A stretch of DNA of 53,352 bases. It comes from Streptomyces sp. MBT53. GTDB lineage: Bacteria; Actinomycetota; Actinomycetes; Streptomycetales; Streptomycetaceae. The notes below the pieces were generated by a model. It saw nothing but the letters and a program-made list of their open reading frames with translations. It searched no databases and was not told the origin of the DNA. Position numbers and translations under genes: made by a program. Of this stretch, positions 1 to 8,537 are shown one piece after another. The stretch covers positions 1-53,352 of the forward strand of contig NZ_JAEQAZ010000042.1 in NCBI RefSeq assembly GCF_016654115.1, read 5' to 3'. Each line of letters begins with the position of its first letter. Position 1 is the stretch's first letter.

Positions 1-64
1 TGCAGTCGCAGCTGTCGTAGCCCCGCGCCCCCGCCCGCGCGGTGCTACGACAGCTGCGACTGCA
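1..64. terminator. 20-bp perfect inverted repeat over a stop codon
   Basis: Bases 1-20 are the exact reverse complement of bases 45-64, with a 24-nt C/G-rich centre. The right arm contains the TAG stop codon and the last codons of the minus-strand oxidoreductase gene. A stem this long at a gene end fits a transcription terminator, possibly bidirectional. The left arm may extend beyond the window edge. Confidence 0.6.
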
Positions 65-968
65 CCTGGGACGAGATCAGCTCCAGGTGGTCCAGGTCGT
101 GGAGGTCGAGGATCTGGAGGTAGATGCGCCGGGAGCCGGTCTCGGCGTAGCGGCCGATCTTGTCGACGACCTCGGACGGGGAACCCGCGAGGCCGTTGGC
201 CTTGAGTTCGTCGACCTCGCGGCCGATCACGGCGGCGCGGCGGGCGACCTCCTGGTCGTCCTTGCCGACGCAGACGACGAGGGCGTTGGAGTAGATCAGG
301 TCGTCGGCCTTGCGGCCGGCCGCCTCCACGGCGGCGCGGACCCGGCCGAACTGCTGCTCGCTGTCCTCGATCGAGGCGAACGGCATGTTGAACTCGTCCG
401 CGTACTGCGCGGTCAGTCTCGGGGTACGGCTCGCGCCGTGGCCGCCGATCAGCACGGGGATCCTGGACTGCGCGGGCTTGGGCAGCGCGGGCGAGTCGGT
501 CAGGTCGTAGTACGTGCCGTGGAAGTCGAAGGTGTCACCGGGCTTGGTCTCCCACAGGCCGGTGACGATGGCCAGCTGCTCCTCCAGGCGGGCGAACTTC
601 TCCTTGGGGAAGGGGATGCCGTACGCCTTGTGCTCCTGCTCGAACCAGCCCGCGCCCAGGCCGAGTTCGACCCGGCCGCCCGACATCTGGTCGACCTGTG
701 CGACCTGGATGGCGAGGACACCGGGGAGACGGAAGGTGCCGGCCGTCATCAAGGTGCCGAGGCGTATCCGCTTGGTCTCGCGGGCGAGGCCGGCGAGGGT
801 GAGCCAGGCGTCGGTGGGGCCGGGCAGGCCGTCGCCGGAGCCCATGCTCAGGAAGTGGTCGGAGCGGAAGAAGGCGTCGAAGCCCAGATCCTCGGTGGCC
901 TTGGCCACGGCGAGCAGGGTGTCGTAGGTGGCCCCCTGCTGGGGCTCGGTGAAGATGCGGAGATCCAT
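45..968 (-). CDS. LLM-class F420-dependent oxidoreductase
   Basis: A 307-residue TIM-barrel oxidoreductase of the luciferase-like monooxygenase superfamily, in the TIGR03560-like F420 branch; the substrate is unknown. The N-terminus MDLRIFTEP, the FRSDHF segment near residue 36, RIRLGTLMTAGTFR near 70 and the GRVELGLGAGWFEQEH segment near 100 are typical, as is IPVLIGG near 170. The ATG at 968 is preferred over an in-frame GTG at 983 because family members usually begin MDLRIF; an AGGA lies 7 nt upstream. It is cytosolic and F420H2 would be the cofactor by family. The gene ends inside a long inverted repeat. The neighbouring gene on the left is not visible. Confidence 0.88.
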   Translation of the reverse strand: MDLRIFTEPQQGATYDTLLAVAKATEDLGFDAFFRSDHFLSMGSGDGLPGPTDAWLTLAGLARETKRIRLGTLMTAGTFRLPGVLAIQVAQVDQMSGGRVELGLGAGWFEQEHKAYGIPFPKEKFARLEEQLAIVTGLWETKPGDTFDFHGTYYDLTDSPALPKPAQSRIPVLIGGHGASRTPRLTAQYADEFNMPFASIEDSEQQFGRVRAAVEAAGRKADDLIYSNALVVCVGKDDQEVARRAAVIGREVDELKANGLAGSPSEVVDKIGRYAETGSRRIYLQILDLHDLDHLELISSQVQSQLS

Positions 969-1173
969 GCCTCCATCCTGCACACAGGCCCACCGGTCAA
1001 CCCCACCGGTCCCTCCGGCCCCACTCCTGCCCGGTCGGGTGAAAATGCGTCAACCGTGCGCACGGGGACTGCCCGTGCCAGTGACCGGCCACGGTGATGA
1101 TCGTTGGCTCGGGCGGAGCCGGACCGCCCGGATTCCCGCACCGGCAAGGCGACGTCGGGGCGTCACCCGCATC

Positions 1174-1193
1174 GGCCTCCGCTCTCGGAGGCC
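1174..1193. other. Stem-loop in a short gene's leader
   Basis: GGCCTCCG and CGGAGGCC form 8-bp perfect arms around a CTCT loop, ending 8 nt before the GAGGAGG ribosome-binding site of the 58-codon gene at 1213. The rest of the 244-bp gap (969-1212) shows no gene. The hairpin may be an upstream terminator or a leader element. Confidence 0.4.
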
Positions 1194-1212
1194 ACGGGCC
1201 GAGGAGGCCGTC

Positions 1213-1389
1213 ATGTCCGAAGAAGCCGTGCCGCAGCAGGGCGGGCCTGCGCAACCGAAGGGGTTGTTGCAGCAGATGGAGGAGCTGATGGCGTCACTGA
1301 ACGCCGACCTGTCCGCTCTCGACGCGGATCTGCAGTCGGCCGGAAGCACGGGGTCGGTGTCCGCCGAGGAGGGCGGCGCGACCGCCTGA
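1213..1389 (+). CDS. Small acidic hypothetical protein (58 aa)
   Basis: A 58-residue soluble protein without signal peptide or membrane segment. The centre (about residues 18-42, GLLQQMEELMASLNADLSAL) is heptad-like and probably a short helix or coiled coil; the ends are low in complexity and rich in Gly, Ser, Ala and Glu. The start is supported by GAGGAGG with a 4-nt spacer before ATG. Codon use has the strong G/C third-position bias of a real gene. I do not recognise a function. It is flanked by a minus-strand gene on each side, so it is probably a monocistronic unit. Confidence 0.6.
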   Translation: MSEEAVPQQGGPAQPKGLLQQMEELMASLNADLSALDADLQSAGSTGSVSAEEGGATA

Positions 1390-1421
1390 CGCTTCTGCGG
1401 CGCCGGAGGCGGACGTCTCTC

Positions 1422-1895
1422 TCACCCCGCCTCCCGCTCCGGTATCTCCGCCCGCTCCCGGTCCGCCAGTCTTCGCAGCATCTCCAGGACCCGGTCCCGC
1501 GACTCGTCCGCCGCGTCGATCGCCTCCATGCACTGCCAGTACGTGCCCTCGTCGTCCGCCGCGCAGGCGATGCCGACCAGGGCGATACCGACCTCGCCGA
1601 GCAGGCCGCCGAGGCAGAGGAGCGCGAGGCGCGCGTCGCCCAACTCCGTGAGCTGCGCCGCCCGTAGGTCTTCGACCGCGAGCACCGGGGTGTCCAGGAC
1701 GCCGCAGCCCCGGCCCGCCAGCTCCGTCAACCCCAGTGCCTCGCCGCGCAGTTCGGGCGGACCGAAGACCGCGAGGCGGCTGCCGATCGCCTGGGCCAGG
1801 GCCTGTGCCTGCCACACCTCGGTCATGGTCCCCGGCACATCCCCGCTTCCGGCCAGGGCGCGCCTGCTCGTCACGATGAGCCGCATCGCGTCCAT
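1422..1895 (-). CDS. DUF6099-like conserved hypothetical protein
   Basis: A 157-residue soluble, mostly helical protein beginning MDAMRLIVTSRRALA. The text resembles a streptomycete family annotated, from memory, as DUF6099: WQAQALAQAIGSRLA near residue 28, a GLLGEVGIALVGIACAADDEGTYWQ stretch in the middle and a charged tail; the hit should be confirmed. No catalytic motif is visible. ATG at 1895 has a GGGGG upstream. The gap 1896-2095 towards the next minus-strand gene is 200 bp without a convincing gene and probably holds the promoter. Confidence 0.6.
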   Translation of the reverse strand: MDAMRLIVTSRRALAGSGDVPGTMTEVWQAQALAQAIGSRLAVFGPPELRGEALGLTELAGRGCGVLDTPVLAVEDLRAAQLTELGDARLALLCLGGLLGEVGIALVGIACAADDEGTYWQCMEAIDAADESRDRVLEMLRRLADRERAEIPEREAG

Positions 1896-2095
1896 GCACT
1901 GCCCCCGTCATATCCCGACGTGCCGGTCGCACGTCCGCCCGAACTCCCTTGTCCACTACCCAGAGTGAGAGTCCCTGAGACGAAAAGCCAGAGGAAGGCG
2001 GAAATCTGTGGACAACAAATCGGTTGCGGACAGATGAATGACTCCGGAGAGTGAAAATGGACGCGCTCGCTCCCCCAACTTGTCCATTACGGCCG

Positions 2096-2422
2096 CTACG
2101 GCCGGGGGAACCTGTCCTCGTTCCGGTCGATCTTCGCCTCCAGCGCGGCGAGCGGGTCGACGCCGAGCACCTCGCACAGCTGCAGCAAGTAGGCGAGCAC
2201 GTCGGCGACTTCGTCCCGCACCCGGTGTGCGCTGTCCGGATCGTCCATGACGCGCGCGGACTCCTCGGGGGTCAACCACTGGAAGATCTCGACCAGTTCG
2301 GAGGCCTCCACGCTGAGCGCGGAGGCGAGGTTCTTGGGGGTGTGGTAGGGCTGCCAGTTCCTGGCGGCGGCGAACTCGGCCAGTCTGCGCTGCAGTTTCG
2401 CCACGTCGAGATGTTCTGTCAC
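2096..2422 (-). CDS. MazG-like nucleotide pyrophosphohydrolase
   Basis: A 108-residue all-alpha NTP pyrophosphohydrolase of the MazG/RS21-C6 (dCTPase-like) group, expected to hydrolyse a non-canonical or excess NTP to NMP plus PPi with Mg2+. Diagnostic features are the WQPYHTPKNLASALSVEASELVE region (EASELVE as first metal motif near residue 40) and DEVADVLAYLL (second ExxD motif near residue 70). The length is right for a single-domain enzyme. The GTG start at 2422 overlaps the TGA of the upstream ATPase gene by 4 bp (GTGA), so translation is probably coupled. The operon suggests a shared housekeeping or nucleotide-sanitising role, which is inference. Confidence 0.85.
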   Translation of the reverse strand: MTEHLDVAKLQRRLAEFAAARNWQPYHTPKNLASALSVEASELVEIFQWLTPEESARVMDDPDSAHRVRDEVADVLAYLLQLCEVLGVDPLAALEAKIDRNEDRFPRP

Positions 2423-3669
2423 GGCACCAGGTGTACCACCGTGACCCCTTCGATCCGGTCGGCCCAGGACGCGTCGCTCACCGCGCCGACCAGCCGGATG
2501 TGTCCGCGCTCACACATCCGGGCGGCGAGCCGCAGCAGTTCGGCCCGTTGCCGTACGTCCAGCGCGCGGTCGAGGCCGTCGGCGAGGACGGTGAGGGTCT
2601 GCATCGCGGCCGGGACCTCGCCCGGCGGGTCGACCTCCAGGACGCCGGGGCCGGTGAGGAGCACCAACGCGAGGGCGGCGTACCGGAGTTCACCGTCACC
2701 GAGCCGTTCGAAGCCGGTGCGCGCGCGGTCGCCCCGGTCGAGCACGGCCCTGATCAGGCCGTCGCCCAGCGGTTCCGCGAGCACGTCCGCGACGGCTCCG
2801 GCGCATCCGGTGCGGACGGCCGTGACGAGTTGGGCGTGCCGTCGCCCGCACTCGCTCCGGGTGCGCCACAGCACGTCGGCGAGGTTGGCGCAGTCCCGCA
2901 GCAGCCGCCCGTCGCCGATCGGCACGGGTGCGCGCATCCGCTCGGGCGCCGGGTCGCAGGCGAAGACGGAACGCAGGGCGACCACCATCTGCTCGGCGGC
3001 GGCGAGGACTTGGCGCTGTCCGTCCGTCTTGCCCGCGACCCGCAGCGGCAGCAGGGCGGTGCCGAGCCGGTCGTCGGGCAGCGGGGCGCGGGTGACCGGT
3101 GACGAACCCGCCGTGTGCCAGGCGGCCTGCACCGAGCGGCGGGTGGGGTCGCGCAGGGCGGTCTCCAGGAGGACCAGGCCGCCGGACGTCAACCGCTCGC
3201 CCACGATGCGCAGTTCGGGCTCGGCCTGGACGGCGACGTCGAGCCGTACCGGCCCCTCGGGCCCGTCCGCCGTACAGCCGATGCGGAAGCCGCGCCGGCG
3301 CTGGGCGTCGGGCCGGGCCCGGTCCGGGACGCAGGCGACCGGGTCCGGGAAGACCTCCCCCACCTCGCCTCCGCCGCCGAGCCGCGCGAGTGCCTCGTAC
3401 GCCCGCAGCGCGCTCGTCTTGCCGCAGCCGCTGGGCCCGGCGAAGAGGGTGAGCGGCCCGAGCGGGAACCCGGCGCCTCGGTGCGTGGCGAACGCCGACA
3501 GGCGTAGCTCGGTGAGGTGCGGCCGGCCAGGGAAGGACTCGGGGCTCCCGGGGCTCGCCGATGAAGGCCGGGGTAAGGCGGCCTGCGGCGACTGTGCCTG
3601 CGGCGGCACGCGGGGCTCACCCGGCGGAGCGGACTGTGGGGACTGTGGGGACTGTGGGGACACGGCCAT
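2419..3669 (-). CDS. AAA/RecF-like ATPase
   Basis: A 416-residue P-loop ATPase resembling the AAA_21/SMC-like group. GPSGCGKT near residue 79 is the Walker A motif; FERLGDGELRYAALALVLL near residue 317 looks like the signature region (SxGE replaced by GDGE), followed by a degenerate Walker B around GPGVLEVDPP. The first 50 residues are low-complexity Pro/Ser/Gln and include a tandem SPQ repeat encoded by a 9-bp DNA repeat. No good Shine-Dalgarno precedes ATG at 3669, so the true start may be later, near the LTELRLSAF segment. No membrane segment. It is coupled to the downstream MazG-like gene. Function is unknown. Confidence 0.75.
   Translation of the reverse strand: MAVSPQSPQSPQSAPPGEPRVPPQAQSPQAALPRPSSASPGSPESFPGRPHLTELRLSAFATHRGAGFPLGPLTLFAGPSGCGKTSALRAYEALARLGGGGEVGEVFPDPVACVPDRARPDAQRRRGFRIGCTADGPEGPVRLDVAVQAEPELRIVGERLTSGGLVLLETALRDPTRRSVQAAWHTAGSSPVTRAPLPDDRLGTALLPLRVAGKTDGQRQVLAAAEQMVVALRSVFACDPAPERMRAPVPIGDGRLLRDCANLADVLWRTRSECGRRHAQLVTAVRTGCAGAVADVLAEPLGDGLIRAVLDRGDRARTGFERLGDGELRYAALALVLLTGPGVLEVDPPGEVPAAMQTLTVLADGLDRALDVRQRAELLRLAARMCERGHIRLVGAVSDASWADRIEGVTVVHLVP
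3632..3661. repeat. In-frame 9-bp tandem repeat
   Basis: GACTGTGGG occurs three times head to tail at 3632-3658, followed by a partial copy. On the minus strand it encodes repeated Ser-Pro-Gln at the extreme N-terminus of the ATPase. Because the unit is three codons, copy-number change would alter length without a frameshift. Confidence 0.85.
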
Positions 3670-3769
3670 ATCCGGACCGTAGGCCTCCGCCGTCAGGCGA
3701 ACCGTTCCGTCCCCGCGACCTTCCTACGATCGAGGGACCGGCCCGCGCCACCCCCGTCACCGGACGGAC

Positions 3770-4165
3770 TCACACGCCCGGAACCCCCGCCCCCTCCATC
3801 AGCCCCCGCACTTCCGTCCCGGGCGGTGTGAGCAGGAACACATTCCGGTCGACGCGGGTCATCCCGCTCGACAGGCCGAAGACGACGCCCGTGCTGAAGT
3901 CGAGCACCCGCTTGGCGACGTCCGTCTCCGCGCCGGTCAGGTCGAGGAGCACCGGTATGCCCGCCATCAGGGTCTCCGCGACCTCGCGGGCGTCCCCGAA
4001 CACGTTCACGCGGAGGACGACGAAGCGGCGGCGGGGCTCGGTCTCGGGTTCGGGTATCGCACGGTGGCTCACGGCGGACGGCCAGGCGTCACGCCCCCGC
4101 AGCGGCACTACCTGCGCGAGCCCCTCCCACTGTTCGTCGGTGACATCGTGGCTGTTCACCGGCAT
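3770..4165 (-). CDS. SepF-like cell division protein
   Basis: A 131-residue SepF-family protein. SepF proteins bind the FtsZ C-terminal tail and the membrane during septation; streptomycetes carry several paralogues. The C-terminal domain shows the SepF pattern: VLRVNVFGDAREVAETLMAG (about residues 50-70), PVLLDLTGAETDVAKRVLDF and GVVFGL with the glycine turn of the dimer interface, then NVFLLTPPG near the end. The N-terminal amphipathic membrane helix of canonical SepF is not evident. ATG at 4165 is chosen because AGGACGGAG lies just upstream; a longer frame to 4267 lacks support. It stands alone, not beside ftsZ, so it is likely an accessory paralogue. Confidence 0.8.
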   Translation of the reverse strand: MPVNSHDVTDEQWEGLAQVVPLRGRDAWPSAVSHRAIPEPETEPRRRFVVLRVNVFGDAREVAETLMAGIPVLLDLTGAETDVAKRVLDFSTGVVFGLSSGMTRVDRNVFLLTPPGTEVRGLMEGAGVPGV

Positions 4166-4324
4166 GCTCCGTCCTGGGTCGCGCTGGCAGTCTGCATCCG
4201 GCAATTGTTGCGCACTGTCACCCGTTCGGCCCAACAGCGACACACTCCGCGACAAGATCGGCCGCATCTCACACCGGCCCCCGGCCGGTTGTGCAGCGCG
4301 CGTAACCCCTCATGATCGAGCCGC

Positions 4325-4340
4325 GTGACATCGGCGTAAC
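4325..4340 (+). promoter_or_regulatory. Possible GlnR half-site pair
   Basis: GTGAC and GTAAC lie 6 nt apart just upstream of the nitrate reductase gene, with a further GTAAC at 4302. The streptomycete GlnR box is gTnAc-n6-GaAAc, so this is a one-mismatch candidate. Position and target gene fit nitrogen control, but the motif is short. The 198-bp gap (4166-4363) shows no gene. Confidence 0.35.
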
Positions 4341-4363
4341 GGGCAATTCGTACGGTCTACGGC

Positions 4364-7300
4364 ATGACGACGAGCCTTCGGACGCAGCAGGTACGAACGG
4401 TCTGCTCGTACTGCGGTGTGGGCTGCGGCATGCTGCTGGACGTCGGGGCGGGTCCCGACGGCAGGCGTACGGTCCTGAAGGCGTCCGGCGACAAGGCGCA
4501 CCCGGCGAACGCGGGACGGCTCTGCACCAAGGGCGCGACCACGGCCGAGATGCTCGCCGCGCCGGGCCGGCTCACCAGCGCGCTGGTCCGGGACGACCGG
4601 GGCGCGGAGCCGACGCCCGCCCCCGTCGCGGACGCCGTCGCCGAGACCGCGCGCCGGCTGCGGAGGATCGTCGACGAGCACGGGCCGGACGCGGTCGCCT
4701 TCTACGTCTCCGGGCAGATGAGCCTGGAGGCGCAGTACTTGGCGAACAAGCTGGCCAAGGGGTTCGTCCGGACGAACCAGATCGAGTCCAACTCCCGCCT
4801 GTGCATGGCGAGTGCGGGTGCCGGCTACAAGTCGTCGCTGGGCGCGGACGGGCCGCCGGGCTCGTACGAGGACTTCGAGCGGGCGGACGCGTTCCTGGTC
4901 ATCGGCTCGAACATGGCCGACTGCCATCCGATCCTCTTCCTGCGGATGATGGAACGGGTCAAGGCGGGCGCCAAGCTGATCGTCGTCGACCCGCGCCGCA
5001 CCGCCACGGCGGCGAAGGCGGACCTCTTCCTGCAGATCGCGCCGGGCACCGATCTCGCCCTGCTCAACGGCCTGTTGCGGCTGCTGCACGAGAACGGGCA
5101 CACCGACCCGGAGTTCATCGCCGCGCACACCGAGGGCTGGGAGGCGCTGCCCGAGTTCCTCGCGGACTACGCGCCCGACGCGGTCGCCGCCCTCACCGGC
5201 CTCGCCGAGGACGACATCCGTACGGCGGCCCGGCTGATCGGCGAGGCGGGCGAGTGGATGAGCTGCTGGACGATGGGGCTCAACCAGTCCACGCACGGCA
5301 CCTGGAACACCAACGCCCTCGTCAACCTGCATCTCGCGACGGGCGCCATCTGCCGCCCCGGCAGCGGGCCGTTCTCCCTCACCGGTCAGCCGAACGCGAT
5401 GGGCGGCCGTGAAATGGGTTACATGGGACCGGGGTTGCCGGGCCAGCGGTCCGTACTGGTCGACGGGGAACGGGAGTTCACCGAGGAAGTGTGGGGTCTG
5501 CCGCCCGACACCCTCCGCGCGGACGGCGTCGGCCGGGGCACCGTGGAGATGTTCCAGAAGATGGCCGACGGCGAGATCAAGGCCTGCTGGATCATCTGCA
5601 CCAACCCGGTCGCGTCGGTCGCCAACCGGCGGACCGTCATCGAGGGCCTGGAAGCAGCCGAGTTCGTCGTCACCCAGGACGTCTTCACCGACACCGAGAC
5701 CAACGCCTACGCCGACGTCGTCCTCCCCGGCGCCCTGTGGACCGAGTCCGAGGGCGTCCTCGTCAACAGCGAACGCACCCTCACCCTCGCCCGCCCGGTC
5801 GTCGACCCGCCCGGCGAGGCCACGTCCGACTGGCGGCTCATCGCGGCCGTGGCGTGCGCGATGGGCTACGAGAAGGGCTTCTCCTACGACAGCGCGGAGG
5901 AGGTCTTCGAGGAGATACGGCAGTTCTACAACCCGCTGACCGGGTGGGATCTGCGCGGGGTGACCTACGAGCGGCTGCGATCCACGCCGGTGCAGTGGCC
6001 GGCGGCGGAGGACGGGCCGGACCGCAATCCGATCCGGTATGTGGGCGGCGGTGAGCTGCGGTTCCCGACGGCCAGTGGACGGGCGGTGTTTCACGCCCGC
6101 CCTCACATGCCGGCCGCCGAACTGCCCGACGACGACTACCCGTTCGTGCTCAACACCGGACGCCTTCAGCACCAGTGGCACACCCTCACGAAGACCGGCA
6201 AGGTCGCCAAACTCAACAAGCTGAACCCCGGGCCCTTCGTCGAGCTGCACCCGCGGGATGCACGGGAGTTGGGGATCGCGGAGGGCGACTCGGTGGAGGT
6301 CGCGTCACGGCGGGGGCGGGCGGTGCTGCCCGCCGTGGTGACCGACCGGGTGCGGCCCGGTGACTGTTTCGCGCCGTTCCACTGGAACGACCTCTTCGGC
6401 GAGTATCTGAGCGTCAACGCCGTGACGAGCGACGCGGTCGATCCGGTGTCGTTCCAGCCCGAGTTCAAGGTGTGCGCGGTGTCGCTGGCGAAGGTGGCGA
6501 GCGCGCCACCGAGTCCGACAGACGTACAGCCCAAGGCACTTGAGCCGACTTCCGTGACCCCGGGCGCGAATCCCTTCGGGCTCGATCCCGCCCCGCCGCC
6601 CGTCCTCACCGCGCAGGAACGCCTCTATCTGACCGGCTTCCTCGCGGGGATCGAGTCCGGCGCCCCGGGTGTGCCGACGCTTCCGCCGGACGCGCCGTTC
6701 AGCGCCGAACACGCCTTGTGGGTCAACGGTGTTCTCGCCGGCATGTATTCGAGGTCGACGACCGCTCCCCCACAGGAACGGCAGCAACAGCCGCGGGCCG
6801 GGCGGCAGATCGTCGTCCTGTGGGCCTCACAGACCGGCAACGCCGAGGAGTTGGCGGCCGCCACCGCGGAGCGCCTCGGCTCGGCCGGACACCGGGCGAG
6901 CCTGCTCGGGATGGACCAGGCGGACGCCGGCACGCTTCCGGCCGACGCCGATCTGCTCTTCATCACCAGCACGTTCGGCGACGGTGACGCCCCCGACAAC
7001 GGCTCGGGCTTCTGGGACACGCTCTCCGGCGAACAGGCGCCCCGGCTGGACGGAGTGCGGTTCGCGGTGCTGGCCCTCGGCGACTCGTCGTACGACGACT
7101 TCTGCGGGCACGGGCGCCGACTGGACGCGCGGCTCGACGAGTTGGGCGGGGTGCGGCTGGCCCCGCGCACGGACTGCGAGCCGGACTTCGAGCCGTCGGC
7201 GGACGCGTGGCTGGGCCAGGTGATCACGGCGCTGGGCGCCGAGCCCGAAGTCCCGCAAGCACCGCGCCGCGCCCCCAAACCCGCCCCCACGCTCGCCCGG

Positions 7301-8392
7301 CTCGTCGGCAACCGGCTGCTCAGCCGGCCCGGCGCGGGCAAGGAGGTCCGCCGGTTCACCTTCGACACCTCCGGCACCGACCTGACGTACGAGACCGGTG
7401 ACGCCCTGGGCGTGCGGCCGGTCAACTCGCCCTCCCTGGTGGACGAGTGGCTCGCCGCCACCGGCACCGATGCCGCAACCGTCGTAGAGGTGGCGGGTGT
7501 CGGCGAGTTCCCTTTCGCCGAGGCGTTGCACCGGCAGCTGGACATCACCCGGATCACCCCGGACCTGCTGCGTTTCGTGGCCGAACGGGCGCGGGACGAC
7601 CGGGAGTTGCGCAGGCTGCTGCGGCCGGACAACAAGGACCGGCTGGCGCAGTGGAGTTGGGGGCGGCAGGCGGTGGACGTACTCGCCGAGTACCCGGTGA
7701 AGGCGGCCGCGGAGGACTGGGCCGGAGTCCTCAGGAAGCTTCAGCCGCGCCTGTACTCGATCAGCTCCAGCCCGCTCGTCGACCCGCACAGCGTCTCGCT
7801 GACGGTGTCGGTGGTGCGTTACGAGAATCTCGACGGCCGTCCGCGCGGCGGGGTCTGCTCGCCGTTCCTGGCCGATGCCGAGGCAGGCACGGAGGTACCC
7901 GTGTTCGTGCAACGCGCACCGCACTTCCGGCCGCCCGCCGACGCGGCGACGCCGATGGTGATGGTCGGGCCGGGTACGGGAGTCGCGCCGTTCGTCGGGT
8001 TCCTCCAGGAGCGGCGCGCGCTCGGGCACGCGGCGCCGAACTGGCTGTTCTTCGGTGAGCAGCACCGCGCGACGGACTTCTACTACGAGGAGGAACTCAC
8101 GGAGTTGCTCGACGAGGGCACGCTCGCCCGGCTCGACACCGCCTTCTCCCGGGACCAGCGGGCCAAGGTGTACGTGCAGGACCGGATGCGTGAGCACGGG
8201 CCGGAGTTGTGGCACTGGCTGCAGCAGGGCGCCCACTTCTATGTGTGCGGTGACGCCTCGCGGATGGCGAAGGACGTGGACCGTGCGCTGCGTGACATCG
8301 CGGTCGCGCACGGCGGTCTCGACGAGGCCGAGGCGGCCTCGTACGTGAAGCAACTGGCGGCGGCGAAACGGTATGTGCGCGATGTTTACTGA
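4364..8392 (+). CDS. Assimilatory nitrate reductase-flavoprotein fusion
   Basis: A 1342-residue fusion. Residues 1 to about 710 form a molybdopterin (bis-MGD) nitrate reductase of the Nas/Nap type: C14, C17, C21 and C54 bind a 4Fe-4S cluster and C147 (in SRLCMAS) is the expected Mo ligand. A linker (about 720-810) leads to a CysJ-like flavodoxin domain (WASQTGN at 820-826), an FAD domain (RLYSISSS at 1129-1136) and an NADPH domain (GPGTGVAP at 1202-1209). By family it reduces nitrate to nitrite in the cytosol, here apparently drawing electrons directly from NADPH. The start lacks a strong Shine-Dalgarno. No nitrite reductase or nitrate transporter is adjacent. The arrangement is annotated in other streptomycetes as a bifunctional nitrate/sulfite reductase flavoprotein. 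Confidence 0.92.
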   Translation: MTTSLRTQQVRTVCSYCGVGCGMLLDVGAGPDGRRTVLKASGDKAHPANAGRLCTKGATTAEMLAAPGRLTSALVRDDRGAEPTPAPVADAVAETARRLRRIVDEHGPDAVAFYVSGQMSLEAQYLANKLAKGFVRTNQIESNSRLCMASAGAGYKSSLGADGPPGSYEDFERADAFLVIGSNMADCHPILFLRMMERVKAGAKLIVVDPRRTATAAKADLFLQIAPGTDLALLNGLLRLLHENGHTDPEFIAAHTEGWEALPEFLADYAPDAVAALTGLAEDDIRTAARLIGEAGEWMSCWTMGLNQSTHGTWNTNALVNLHLATGAICRPGSGPFSLTGQPNAMGGREMGYMGPGLPGQRSVLVDGEREFTEEVWGLPPDTLRADGVGRGTVEMFQKMADGEIKACWIICTNPVASVANRRTVIEGLEAAEFVVTQDVFTDTETNAYADVVLPGALWTESEGVLVNSERTLTLARPVVDPPGEATSDWRLIAAVACAMGYEKGFSYDSAEEVFEEIRQFYNPLTGWDLRGVTYERLRSTPVQWPAAEDGPDRNPIRYVGGGELRFPTASGRAVFHARPHMPAAELPDDDYPFVLNTGRLQHQWHTLTKTGKVAKLNKLNPGPFVELHPRDARELGIAEGDSVEVASRRGRAVLPAVVTDRVRPGDCFAPFHWNDLFGEYLSVNAVTSDAVDPVSFQPEFKVCAVSLAKVASAPPSPTDVQPKALEPTSVTPGANPFGLDPAPPPVLTAQERLYLTGFLAGIESGAPGVPTLPPDAPFSAEHALWVNGVLAGMYSRSTTAPPQERQQQPRAGRQIVVLWASQTGNAEELAAATAERLGSAGHRASLLGMDQADAGTLPADADLLFITSTFGDGDAPDNGSGFWDTLSGEQAPRLDGVRFAVLALGDSSYDDFCGHGRRLDARLDELGGVRLAPRTDCEPDFEPSADAWLGQVITALGAEPEVPQAPRRAPKPAPTLARLVGNRLLSRPGAGKEVRRFTFDTSGTDLTYETGDALGVRPVNSPSLVDEWLAATGTDAATVVEVAGVGEFPFAEALHRQLDITRITPDLLRFVAERARDDRELRRLLRPDNKDRLAQWSWGRQAVDVLAEYPVKAAAEDWAGVLRKLQPRLYSISSSPLVDPHSVSLTVSVVRYENLDGRPRGGVCSPFLADAEAGTEVPVFVQRAPHFRPPADAATPMVMVGPGTGVAPFVGFLQERRALGHAAPNWLFFGEQHRATDFYYEEELTELLDEGTLARLDTAFSRDQRAKVYVQDRMREHGPELWHWLQQGAHFYVCGDASRMAKDVDRALRDIAVAHGGLDEAEAASYVKQLAAAKRYVRDVY

Positions 8393-8395
8393 ATG

Positions 8396-8416
8396 AACTG
8401 ATGGCTTCGGCCAGTT
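8396..8416 (+). terminator. Weak hairpin after the nitrate reductase gene
   Basis: TGGC-TTCG-GCCA gives a 4-bp stem with a UUCG loop; flanking AAC/GTT may extend it past a small bulge. It lies 4 nt after the nitrate reductase stop codon. There is no T-run. The remaining gap to 8537 shows nothing else convincing. Confidence 0.3.
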
Positions 8417-8537
8417 GAACAATGACGTTCGCTTTTGCTGCTTTCCTGCCACAAAACCGGACTTCTTACCGCCCTCACACCCGACTCTTCACGATGCGCG
8501 AGACCCCGCTCACCAGCGCCGAATAGCCTCCTGTGTC

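Noticed and set aside
1956..2279. 107-codon minus-strand frame in the gap before the MazG-like gene
   Set aside because: It overlaps the MazG-like gene in another frame, has no Shine-Dalgarno and no family resemblance.
2051..3682. 543-codon plus-strand frame over the MazG-like and ATPase genes
   Set aside because: Ser/Arg/Pro-rich low-complexity translation; both minus-strand products have recognisable motifs and coupled start/stop.
4310..6250. Long minus-strand frame opposite the nitrate reductase gene
   Set aside because: Biased composition, no motif, and the plus-strand protein shows intact cluster and Mo motifs over the same bases.
6827..8452. 541-codon minus-strand frame over the flavin reductase half
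   Set aside because: Arg/Gly/Val-rich with no domain; it is opposite intact flavodoxin and NADPH-binding motifs.
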